A DNA stretch of 51,079 bases from Algoriphagus sp. (GTDB lineage Bacteria > Bacteroidota > Bacteroidia > Cytophagales > Cyclobacteriaceae), in the NCBI RefSeq assembly GCF_024305035.1, contig NZ_JAMWZB010000034.1:1-51079 (forward strand). The letters are read 5' to 3'. This document shows positions 9,299 to 17,143 of the stretch, piece by piece (positions within the stretch are counted from its first letter, which is position 1; every line of letters starts with the position of its first letter). A model generated the notes under the pieces. The model did no database searches and was not told the origin of the DNA. It worked only from the letters and a program-made list of their open reading frames with translations. A program made the position numbers and the translations under genes.

Positions 9299-10104
9299 CC
9301 GTACTTGAGAAATTAGAAAAAGAGGTTTTAAGTTCTTCCCAAAAAAGTGAACAGGACTATTTCCTATTTCATCAAAATCGATATCGGAGGTTTACCCGAT
9401 TTTTAGAAAGCTACTTCGGGGAGAAATTGAACTCCGATGAAATATCTGTTCTCGATATCGGTAGTCATTACCTCCATTCTTCTGTTTTATTAGCTCAGTC
9501 AGGTTTTCAAGTAGAGGGCATGGATGTAGAGGAGTTCTGGGAACTCGACTTTGTTCGTGATAGAGGAAAGCGATTTGGGGTAAAGACTATAGTGGAAAAC
9601 GATTTAGCAAAACTTTCCAGCTTTCAAGGAGTTTCAAGTAAGTACGATCTGATTGTTTTTAGCGAAATACTCGAGCACATCACATTTAACCCGATCCTAT
9701 TTTGGAAAACGATCTATCAGATTCTGAAACCCGGGGGCATCGTATATATTTCAACACCGAATGCATTCGCTTTTCCTAATTTGATCAGAAATCTAAAAAA
9801 CCTCTTTTTACTTAAGTCGATTGGGATTACAGTGGAGGATATTTTTTCAAAGGTGACCTATGGCCACCATTGGAAGGAATATTCTGCTAAAGAAGTGAAA
9901 CACTACTTTTCAATGCTATCGGATGATTTTGAGGTTCAGGTCCACCCTTACCATTACAAAAATTACGAGCTCAAGCCTCCCTTTTTACTGTTTAAGCTTC
10001 TATCAAAAGTTGGAAATTTCACAAAAACTTTTGCAGATGATCTTGAGGTAATCGTTTCGCTGAAAGAGAAAACTAATTGGAAAATTGAACCTCCTTGCTA
10101 TTGA
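9295..10104 (+). CDS. Class I SAM-dependent methyltransferase
   Basis: 269-residue methyltransferase without the zinc-ribbon N-terminus of its two neighbours. The core shows VLDIGSHYLHSS near residue 50 (motif I, unusually lacking the usual GxGxG run), then FSEILEHITFNP and LKPGGIVYISTPNA. The altered motif I suggests a divergent cofactor loop, although the rest of the fold is clear. It overlaps the preceding gene by 4 nt (ATGA) and ends the three-methyltransferase block. The role is presumably glycan methylation; the substrate cannot be inferred. Confidence 0.78.
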   Translation: MTVLEKLEKEVLSSSQKSEQDYFLFHQNRYRRFTRFLESYFGEKLNSDEISVLDIGSHYLHSSVLLAQSGFQVEGMDVEEFWELDFVRDRGKRFGVKTIVENDLAKLSSFQGVSSKYDLIVFSEILEHITFNPILFWKTIYQILKPGGIVYISTPNAFAFPNLIRNLKNLFLLKSIGITVEDIFSKVTYGHHWKEYSAKEVKHYFSMLSDDFEVQVHPYHYKNYELKPPFLLFKLLSKVGNFTKTFADDLEVIVSLKEKTNWKIEPPCY

Positions 10105-10190
10105 TTTTACTTTCTGGTGATTCCTTAGGAAATTAGCCAAAGGGGGTTAACCCAAAAAAGGTTTTCAACGTTGGGGTTTTTGATTTTGAA

Positions 10191-10323
10191 ATGAAGAAAA
10201 AACCGCTTACCGAATCATTATTCGAGGGCTTGGATGAGGTTTTAGGAAAAGTTGATTGATCCCAATTCTCCCTATGAATTCAATTTTGGCACAGTTATAG
10301 GCTGGGTACTAACTTATAGCTAA
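10191..10323 (+). pseudogene. Frameshifted small ORF of about 43 codons
   Basis: From ATG 10191 the frame reads MKKKPLTESLFEGLDEVLGK and then V-D before TGA at 10257. Skipping the single G at 10254 joins it to a second open frame (10255-10323) reading IDPNSPYEFNFGTVIGWVL, then TYS, then TAA. The joined product has ordinary protein composition on both sides of the junction, which argues for a broken small gene or a sequencing error rather than chance. It lies in the 291-nt gap between the methyltransferase block and the next glycosyltransferase. I do not recognise a family or function. Confidence 0.45.
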
Positions 10324-10395
10324 CTTGGATTCCAATTGATATCCTCCAATCCATACCTTGTAAACTAACTTCAACTAATAACTAGCCCTAATCTG

Positions 10396-11526
10396 TTGAA
10401 AGTCCTTCTTGATCTGCAATACCTCAATGTCGCCACTACCGGGATCAAGACCTATATGGTCGAGCTGGCTAAGGCAGCCCGTAAATATCCTCATCCTGAG
10501 GTTCAGTGGATTTTTACGCACGAACCCGAGGAGCAGGTTAAAGACGTCAAATTTAAGCTGCCTCAATCCAAACTGCAGCGCCTGAATTATCACCTGGATT
10601 ATTTTCGATGGAAAGAATTTCAACTCCCGGATCTGGTCAAAAAACATGGGGTGGATGTACTCATTTGCCCTGATTTTGTCTCCCCAGCAGCCTCTTTAGC
10701 CTGTCGGAGGTTGACCGTCATTCACGATGCTTTTTTTTGGCAGATCCCGCAAAACTATCCCTCCTGGTGGCGTAAATATTTCATTAACCTCATCAAAAAA
10801 GGACTTAAGGAAAAAACCCATATCGTTACCACTACGGAGTATTCCAAAAACTCGCTGTTGCAATATTTAGGCTCTGAATGGCCGATTACAGCGATTTATC
10901 AGGCTCCAAAAGGGCTCAAAAATGCATCCGATCCTCAATTTTTAGCAAAAAACCAGTTGAAGGCTTCAGCCTATTTTATCCATATAGGCACCTTTGATCG
11001 TCGAAAAAACATCCCCCTTTTGGTCCAGGCTTTCTGGGGGTTTTTGCAGCGTACCCAATCCCAGAAAAAATTGGTTCTAGCCGGTGGTCCTGGTCAAAGT
11101 AAGCTAATGAATGACTTTCCAACTGTATTAAAATTGGTCGAAAAGCTCGGACTTCAAGGAAAAGTTCTAGTCACCGGTTACCTCAAAGACAGCGAAATCA
11201 AAGCCTTGTATGAAAAAGCGTTTGGCTATGTTTTTCCTTCAGAAAATGAAGGATTTGGTATTCCGATTTTAGAATCCATGGGATTTGGAGTACCGGTTAT
11301 TCATTCCAACCAACCTGCACTTCTCGAGGTTGCCGGAGAGGCAGGATTAGCCTTTCAAACGGGAAGCTTGGAGGATTTGACCCAAAAATTAATTTTGCTA
11401 GATCAAGACAATTCCTTGCGAAAAAGCTTGATTCAAAAAGGAAAAGATCGGGCAGAAGACTTTTCGGCCAAAAAATTTATTGATGGCTTTTATCAGTTGA
11501 TCCTTAACCCCAAATCTGCCGAATAG
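10396..11526 (+). CDS. Family 4 glycosyltransferase (GT-B)
   Basis: 376-residue GT-B enzyme. The N-terminal domain has the early G-loop (LNVATTGIKTYMVEL) and the C-terminal domain the donor-site signature FPSENEGFGIPILESMGFG with the conserved E-x7-E near residues 277-285, followed by PVIHSN and EVAGEAG. The start is TTG at 10396; no ATG gives a full N-terminus (MKVLLDLQYL). A GT4 gene follows with a 1-nt stop/start overlap. It is expected to act on the cytoplasmic side during repeat-unit assembly; the sugar is unknown. Confidence 0.9.
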   Translation: MKVLLDLQYLNVATTGIKTYMVELAKAARKYPHPEVQWIFTHEPEEQVKDVKFKLPQSKLQRLNYHLDYFRWKEFQLPDLVKKHGVDVLICPDFVSPAASLACRRLTVIHDAFFWQIPQNYPSWWRKYFINLIKKGLKEKTHIVTTTEYSKNSLLQYLGSEWPITAIYQAPKGLKNASDPQFLAKNQLKASAYFIHIGTFDRRKNIPLLVQAFWGFLQRTQSQKKLVLAGGPGQSKLMNDFPTVLKLVEKLGLQGKVLVTGYLKDSEIKALYEKAFGYVFPSENEGFGIPILESMGFGVPVIHSNQPALLEVAGEAGLAFQTGSLEDLTQKLILLDQDNSLRKSLIQKGKDRAEDFSAKKFIDGFYQLILNPKSAE

Positions 11527-12674
11527 TGAAAATTTTGGCTTTACATTCTGGAGCCGATTTGTATGGTTCCTCTCGGATTTTTTTGCAGACCCTAGCGGTT
11601 TTCCGGTCCCAAAAAATGGAAATCCATGTCGTTTTGCCCCATCCCGGTCCTTTGGTAGAAATGTTAGCTGAGTTGGGAGTAAACGTTCATATCCAGAATC
11701 TAGGGATTCTCCGCAGAAAATATTTTACTCCATGGGGGATGTTCAATCGGCTCAAAAAATCCCTGTTGGCCTACCGGTTTTTAACTCGACTTCATCAAAC
11801 TCATCAGTTCCGTTTCGTGTATTCCAATACGCTGGCAGTGACTGTAGGGGCATTTTGGGCCAAACGAAATCAAATGCCCCACACCTGGCATATTCATGAA
11901 ATCATTCCAGGGCCCAAAATTCTCCTTCGATTTCTGAGGAATTTACTGGACCAAAGTAGCGCAGAACCCATTGCTGTTTCCCAAGCAGTGGCCGATCATT
12001 GGCAAAAGTATTTGAAAAAATCCCAAATTCAGGTGATTCATAACGGGATTTCCTACGAAGCTTTTTTAACAGCCCAACCAACTCTCAAGAAGGAACTGAA
12101 GCTGGATGAAAACACCGTGTTGATCGGCATGATTGGCCGAATCAATCCTGGCAAAGGGCAACTTTTCTTTCTTCAACTCGCCGAACTGTTACTTTCATCC
12201 CATCAAAACCTTCATTTTATATGCGTTGGAGATCCCTATCCCGGCTATGAGTGGATCTTAACAGAACTAATCAAAGAGATAAGAAATAAGAAATTAGAGG
12301 CAAAAATAAGTTATTTGGGGTTGAGAAGGGATATTCCTGAACTGATGGCTTCAATGGATATTTTTGTACTTCCATCGGTTTTACCCGATTCCTTTCCTAC
12401 CGTCATTTTAGAAGCGATGGCTAGCGGAAAACCCATTGTGGCTACTCAATCCGGAGGTGCTTCCGAACTGGTACTGGCTGGAGAAACCGGTTTTTTGATT
12501 CCTATCGGAGATATTGAATCGGGAGTGAATGCGTTAAAAAAATTAATTGTTGATGAAAATCTTCGGAAAAGGATGGGTGAACGGGGCAGAAATCGCGTAT
12601 TAGCGGAGTTTAGCCTGGAAACCTTCAAAGAAAAAATACAAAATCACCTATGGCAGCAACTGAGAAAAAAATGA
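11526..12674 (+). CDS. Family 4 glycosyltransferase (GT-B)
   Basis: 382-residue GT-B glycosyltransferase. The N-terminal domain begins KILALHSGADLYGSSR. The linker region has the typical IAVSQAVADHW and IHNGIS. The C-terminal domain opens with GMIGRINPGKGQ and carries the donor-binding segment PDSFPTVILEAMASGKP with GGASELV. It starts at GTG 11526, sharing one base with the TAG of the preceding gene, and overlaps the next gene by 25 nt. It is a tightly packed member of the polysaccharide operon; specificity is unknown. Confidence 0.9.
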   Translation: MKILALHSGADLYGSSRIFLQTLAVFRSQKMEIHVVLPHPGPLVEMLAELGVNVHIQNLGILRRKYFTPWGMFNRLKKSLLAYRFLTRLHQTHQFRFVYSNTLAVTVGAFWAKRNQMPHTWHIHEIIPGPKILLRFLRNLLDQSSAEPIAVSQAVADHWQKYLKKSQIQVIHNGISYEAFLTAQPTLKKELKLDENTVLIGMIGRINPGKGQLFFLQLAELLLSSHQNLHFICVGDPYPGYEWILTELIKEIRNKKLEAKISYLGLRRDIPELMASMDIFVLPSVLPDSFPTVILEAMASGKPIVATQSGGASELVLAGETGFLIPIGDIESGVNALKKLIVDENLRKRMGERGRNRVLAEFSLETFKEKIQNHLWQQLRKK

Positions 12675-13774
12675 AAGTAGCCATCATGGGTGCCAAAGGC
12701 TATCCTTACGTATATGGTGGGTATGATACCATGATCAAAGAACTTGGGGAGCGCTTGGTCCAAAAGGGAGTTCAAGTACGAGTTTACAATCATCGCGCAC
12801 TTTTTTTAGAAAAACCCCGCTTTGTCAATGGGATCGAATGCATCTATACCCCGGCAATCGAGTCTAAAAGTCTGACCCAATTAACCCACACTTTTTTCTC
12901 CATGGTTCATGCTTGCTTTTCGGATGTGGATGTGATTTTTGTAGTCAATTCTGGAAATGGACCCTTTGGGTTGATTTCAAAAATCTTCCGCAAACCAACC
13001 GCTATCAATGTGGATGGATTGGAATGGCTTCGGCCCAAATGGAAAGGTTTAGGGGCAAGGTATTTCTACTGGGCTTCCAAAATGGCTACCCAATTCTATG
13101 ATCAACTGATCAATGATTCGGATGAAATGAGAAGGGTATATCTGGAGCTTTTCAAAACAGATTCCAAAGTGATCGCATATGGGGCTAATCCCAAAGAAAA
13201 TGTGGGACCTGAACCGTTAAAAAAGTGGAATTTGGATACTAGAGGCTATTTTTTGATTGTGGGGCGACTCGTCCCGGATAACAATGCCGACTTGATTATT
13301 GAGGGATTTTTAAGATCCAATTCTAGTAGGGTTTTAGTTGTGGTTGGGGATGTACCCTTCTCCGATCCTTGGGCCAATTCCCTAAAAAAAATTCAAGATC
13401 CCCGTTTAGTGTTTACGGGTTATGTGACTGACCCGAATGAGTTGGCGGCGTTGTATTCACACTGTTACTGCTATTTTCATGGACACGAATTCGGGGGAAC
13501 CAATCCCGCGATGTTAAAAGCACTGGGCTATGGCTGTGCCATTTTAGCTTTAGATACCCCATTTAACCAAGAAATGTTGCAAAACGGAAAGCATGGTTGG
13601 TATTTTGACAAAAATCCGGCATCGGTAAAACAACTTGTCGAAAAAGCAGAAGGGGAAGCTGATCGCATGGATCAGCTCAGAAAAACGGCCCAATCAGGGC
13701 TCACTCAAAAGTACAACTGGGATTATGTGGCTGATCAGTATTTAGAGGTGTTTAAGGAATTGGCTGGTCGATAG
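12650..13774 (+). CDS. DUF1972-type glycosyltransferase (GT4-like, rhamnosyltransferase-like)
   Basis: The N-terminus KVAIMGAKGYPYVYGGYDT is the signature of DUF1972, fused as usual to a glycosyltransferase group 1 C-terminal domain (GRLVPDNNADLIIEGF, then HEFGGTNPAMLKALGYGC with the donor-site acidic residue). Members are often annotated as rhamnosyl- or glucosyltransferases in exopolysaccharide clusters. Translation may start at ATG 12650 or at the in-frame ATG 12671, just before KVAIMG; the second gives the more typical N-terminus. It is the last gene of the operon, and recG lies convergent 37 nt downstream. Confidence 0.88.
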   Translation: MAATEKKMKVAIMGAKGYPYVYGGYDTMIKELGERLVQKGVQVRVYNHRALFLEKPRFVNGIECIYTPAIESKSLTQLTHTFFSMVHACFSDVDVIFVVNSGNGPFGLISKIFRKPTAINVDGLEWLRPKWKGLGARYFYWASKMATQFYDQLINDSDEMRRVYLELFKTDSKVIAYGANPKENVGPEPLKKWNLDTRGYFLIVGRLVPDNNADLIIEGFLRSNSSRVLVVVGDVPFSDPWANSLKKIQDPRLVFTGYVTDPNELAALYSHCYCYFHGHEFGGTNPAMLKALGYGCAILALDTPFNQEMLQNGKHGWYFDKNPASVKQLVEKAEGEADRMDQLRKTAQSGLTQKYNWDYVADQYLEVFKELAGR

Positions 13775-13811
13775 TTTTAATCCTAAGGAATATGCCAGGG
13801 GAGTAATTTTT

Positions 13812-15905
13812 TCACGAAATCCGACTCCAATTTACTGCAGTTTTCTTCTGACTTCTCACCTGCCGGAGAATGGGTTGGTGTTGAGGTAAACTTAAATTGG
13901 GATCTTCTTGCAAAACCTGCTGCGCAGCCTCTCTTGCCAAAGTCAAAATTGGGGCGTCTTTACTCAGGTCAGCGATCAGCAAATCGGTAATACCGCTTTG
14001 CTGTGTTCCCATTAGATCTCCCGGTCCTCTGAGCCTTAGGTCCACATCTGCAATTTCAAAACCATCATTGGTTCGGACCATGGTCTCTAAACGAATCCGA
14101 GAGTCTTTGGAAAGTTCGTATTTACTCATCAGTATGCAATAGCTTTGCTCCGCTCCCCGTCCGACTCGGCCTCGTAACTGATGCAGCTGGGAAAGGCCAA
14201 ATCGCTCCGCATTTTCGATGACCATCACCGAAGCATTGGGGACATTCACGCCGACCTCGATGACGGTGGTGGCCACCATGATTTTGGTTTCCCCTTTGAC
14301 AAAGCGCTGCATCTCATATTCTTTATCCTGTGCTTTTTGAGAGCCGTTGACGATACTGAGTGGGTATTGGGGGAAAGCTCGGGCAATACTCTCATAGCCA
14401 TCCATGAGATTTTTCAAATCCAAGGTTTCCGACTCTTCAATCAAAGGATAAACGATGTATACTTGTCTCCCTTTTTTAATTTCCTGATTGAGAAAACCAA
14501 AAACCTTCAGTCGATCTTTATCATAGCGATGTACGGTCTGGATGGGCTTTCTTCCCGCAGGCAATTCATCAATGACCGATACATCCAAATCCCCATAAAG
14601 GGTCATTGCCAGGGTTCTGGGAATTGGCGTTGCGGTCATTACCAAGACATGAGGATAGAAATTCTCATTTTTGGCCCAGAGCTTAGCCCGCTGAGCGACC
14701 CCAAAGCGATGTTGCTCATCTACGATGGCCAGGCCTAAATTCTTGAATTGGACCACATCTTCTAAAAGTGCATGAGTGCCGATCAAAATTTTGAGTTCGC
14801 CCGATACCAAATCCTCATGAATGATCTTCCTGCTTGATTTTTTCACTGAGCCTGTGAGTAAGGCGATTTTTATTCCCATCAGGTCTGCATATTCTTTGAG
14901 TCCTTCGTAATGTTGATTTGCTAATATCTCTGTAGGGGCCATCAAACAGGCTTGGGCTCCCGAACTGATCGCAATCAAGGCACAAATGAATGCCACCATA
15001 GTTTTGCCACTACCCACATCCCCTTGGATCAATCGGTTCATCTGCTTACCGGATTTCATATCCTGATAAGCCTCCCGAATCACCCGTTTTTGCGCTCCTG
15101 TGAGTTCGAAAGGGATATGATTCTGATAAAAATCCGTGAGTAGTTCGGTGTGGTCCAAGACTTGTCCCCGGTATTTGTCGATTCGGGCAACTTTCATCAT
15201 CAACAGCCTCAATTGCAAGAAGAAAAACTCTTCGAATTTGAGCCGTTTTCTGGCATTTTGTAAAAGAGAAGGCTCAGTCGGGAAGTGGATCTGTCTTACC
15301 GCTTCTCGCTTTCCGATGAGTTGATAGTGGGTTAAAATATCCTCGGGAAGGGATTCCTGAATGTGGGCATAACTTACCTGAACGAGCTGCTCCATGATTT
15401 TGGAGATTCCCCTTGAATCCAAATAGCGTGCTCGAAGTTTTTCGGTCGTTGAATAGACCGGTTGAAAGGTATTGCGCTTTTCCGAGGACTGGGTCAAAGG
15501 CTCCATTTCTGGATGGGCAATACTCCATTTCCGCCCAAAAAGTGCCGGTTTTCCAAAAAAGATATAGACTGCTCCTGCTGGCAATTTCTTTTGAACCCAT
15601 TGAATTCCTTTGAACCAGGTCATTTCCATTTCACCTGTCTCATCGGCTACATGGGCAACCAATCGTTTTTTGTTTCCCATTCCGATCAACTCTACTTTCT
15701 GAATTCGGGCGATCACTTGGACATTTTCGAGTTCGGCGTGGAGTTGTCTGATTTTGTAAAACTTACTCCTGTCTTCGTAGCGAAAAGGATAATGTTGCAG
15801 CAAGTCTCCATAGGTGAAAATAGACAGTTCCTTATTGAGCAATTCAGCTTTTTGAGGACCTACCCCTTTGAGGAATTCTATTTTGGTGTCGAAAAATCCG
15901 GACAA
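13812..15905 (-). CDS. recG: ATP-dependent DNA helicase RecG
   Basis: RecG remodels stalled replication forks and Holliday junctions. The N-terminal wedge/OB region is present (FDTKIEFLKGVGPQKAELL). The helicase core has Walker A GDVGSGKTMVAF, the DEQH box (VDEQHRFGVAQRAKLW), MTATPIPRTLA (motif III), and the RecG-specific TRG region QLHQLRGRVGRG. The open frame extends upstream to 16037, but that part overlaps the neighbouring kinase and is not RecG-like. TTG 15905 gives a protein opening SGFFDTKIEFLKGVGPQ, about 697 aa, which matches the family length. Confidence 0.95.
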   Translation of the reverse strand: MSGFFDTKIEFLKGVGPQKAELLNKELSIFTYGDLLQHYPFRYEDRSKFYKIRQLHAELENVQVIARIQKVELIGMGNKKRLVAHVADETGEMEMTWFKGIQWVQKKLPAGAVYIFFGKPALFGRKWSIAHPEMEPLTQSSEKRNTFQPVYSTTEKLRARYLDSRGISKIMEQLVQVSYAHIQESLPEDILTHYQLIGKREAVRQIHFPTEPSLLQNARKRLKFEEFFFLQLRLLMMKVARIDKYRGQVLDHTELLTDFYQNHIPFELTGAQKRVIREAYQDMKSGKQMNRLIQGDVGSGKTMVAFICALIAISSGAQACLMAPTEILANQHYEGLKEYADLMGIKIALLTGSVKKSSRKIIHEDLVSGELKILIGTHALLEDVVQFKNLGLAIVDEQHRFGVAQRAKLWAKNENFYPHVLVMTATPIPRTLAMTLYGDLDVSVIDELPAGRKPIQTVHRYDKDRLKVFGFLNQEIKKGRQVYIVYPLIEESETLDLKNLMDGYESIARAFPQYPLSIVNGSQKAQDKEYEMQRFVKGETKIMVATTVIEVGVNVPNASVMVIENAERFGLSQLHQLRGRVGRGAEQSYCILMSKYELSKDSRIRLETMVRTNDGFEIADVDLRLRGPGDLMGTQQSGITDLLIADLSKDAPILTLAREAAQQVLQEDPNLSLPQHQPILRQVRSQKKTAVNWSRIS

Positions 15906-15969
15906 GGCAATTTTAATTAGCAAAGGGCAATTTACTGCAGCAGGTAAAAACTTACTAAGCTTTGGACAC

Positions 15970-17031
15970 TTATTGTCGAGCAGGTCGTGTTTTTTTCCAA
16001 ATGTCTTGGAGTTGATCTCGTTTTTGCTGCTGATCACGGAGCAAAATCATTTGATTTTTTGCACGATGAAGATTCTGCTCTGAATAATGAACCCGATAGT
16101 AGATATTGCCCAAAACATGATCGGTAAAAAACCGGAGCCCCATCAAGGCAGTCATCACTTCCCCTCCAAGTAATAAAGACTTCAGTTCTTCAGCATGGAC
16201 CGCTTGACCCAAGCCACTGATATACCCTTTCAAAAGTGCTTCAAAAATTTCAGGTACCAAAGCTACATTTTCCCAATCGGTTTGAGTTTCAGATCGACTG
16301 CAGGCCATCGTACGGACCAAATCCCCAAAATCATACATCAGGTATCCGGGCATCACCGTATCCAAATCAATGAGTGCGACTACTCGATCCAGCTTTTCGG
16401 CGAAAATCAGATTATTGATTTTGGTGTCATTATGGATGACTCGGAGGGGTAGAACTTGGATTTGTTTTTGGTATTGTTCGATTAAGGGAGATTGGCTTAG
16501 GTAAAACTCCAGTAGGTTTTTCTCTTCATCGGTCCAGCTAGTCTTAGATTTTGCAGCCTGCTCAAGTTGCTCATACCGAAGATCAAGACGATGAAAGTCC
16601 GGGATGGTTTCTTGATAGTTGCTTAGCGTATTTTGGGCGGTAGCTTGAGCAAATGCTCCATAAGCACGAGCTGCAATACCTGCCAAATTGGGATCTTTGG
16701 TCTCCTGAATAGTCACTCCCTCGATAAAATCAAATAGCCGGTAAAGTTTACCTTCAAACTGCAAAATTTCTTTGCCTTCCTCCGTGCTTTTGGGTAGGGG
16801 TAGAATAAAGGGAAGTTCCTTTCCCTCGAGATCTGATTTTAAGTGGGAAAGGTTGGCGGCGATTCGTTCAGGAAACCGGAAAACTGAAGTATTGAAGCCC
16901 TGAAGAACAAATTTGCCTTTGGGGGAAATGAGTAGAAAAGTGTCATGAATCAAGCCTTCTCCGAGCGGTTCAAAGGTAAATTGATCCAAGTTATAGGAAC
17001 TGGAAACCTGGTGCTGAAGGGATTGGTCCAT
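15970..17031 (-). CDS. APH-fold sugar kinase, N-acetylhexosamine 1-kinase-like
   Basis: Aminoglycoside-phosphotransferase-fold kinase of about 353 aa. The Brenner motif is VIHNDTKINNLIF and the Mg-binding motif is ALIDLDTVMPGYLMYDFGD. The HNDTK plus DLDTVMPG combination is that of the NahK-like group (N-acetylhexosamine 1-kinase) rather than of antibiotic-resistance enzymes. The N-terminal nucleotide loop is GEGLIHDTFLL. ATG 17031 is preferred over the TTG six bases upstream. It is divergently oriented to a sodium/solute symporter gene 112 nt away, which suggests joint uptake and phosphorylation of a sugar. Substrate identity is inference. Confidence 0.78.
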   Translation of the reverse strand: MDQSLQHQVSSSYNLDQFTFEPLGEGLIHDTFLLISPKGKFVLQGFNTSVFRFPERIAANLSHLKSDLEGKELPFILPLPKSTEEGKEILQFEGKLYRLFDFIEGVTIQETKDPNLAGIAARAYGAFAQATAQNTLSNYQETIPDFHRLDLRYEQLEQAAKSKTSWTDEEKNLLEFYLSQSPLIEQYQKQIQVLPLRVIHNDTKINNLIFAEKLDRVVALIDLDTVMPGYLMYDFGDLVRTMACSRSETQTDWENVALVPEIFEALLKGYISGLGQAVHAEELKSLLLGGEVMTALMGLRFFTDHVLGNIYYRVHYSEQNLHRAKNQMILLRDQQQKRDQLQDIWKKTRPARQ

Positions 17032-17143
17032 ATGCAAAATTAGAAGTTGATTTGAAAATGAGATGGAGAAATCAATGGGTATACAAAAATGAAAGAAGAA
17101 ACAAGAAAGCGAAACTGTTTTTAAAAATTATTATAAAAGTTAA

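Noticed and set aside
10105..10190. Riboswitch or leader RNA before the GT4 gene
   Set aside because: One short hairpin-like pair (GGGGGTTAACCC region) but no known riboswitch pattern.
15906..16037. N-terminal extension of recG
   Set aside because: The extra residues are not RecG-like and run into the downstream part of the kinase gene; the TTG at 15905 gives a normal RecG.
15970..17031. Aminoglycoside-resistance kinase
   Set aside because: The fold is shared, but HNDTK/DLDTVMPG motifs and the symporter neighbour fit a NahK-like sugar kinase better.
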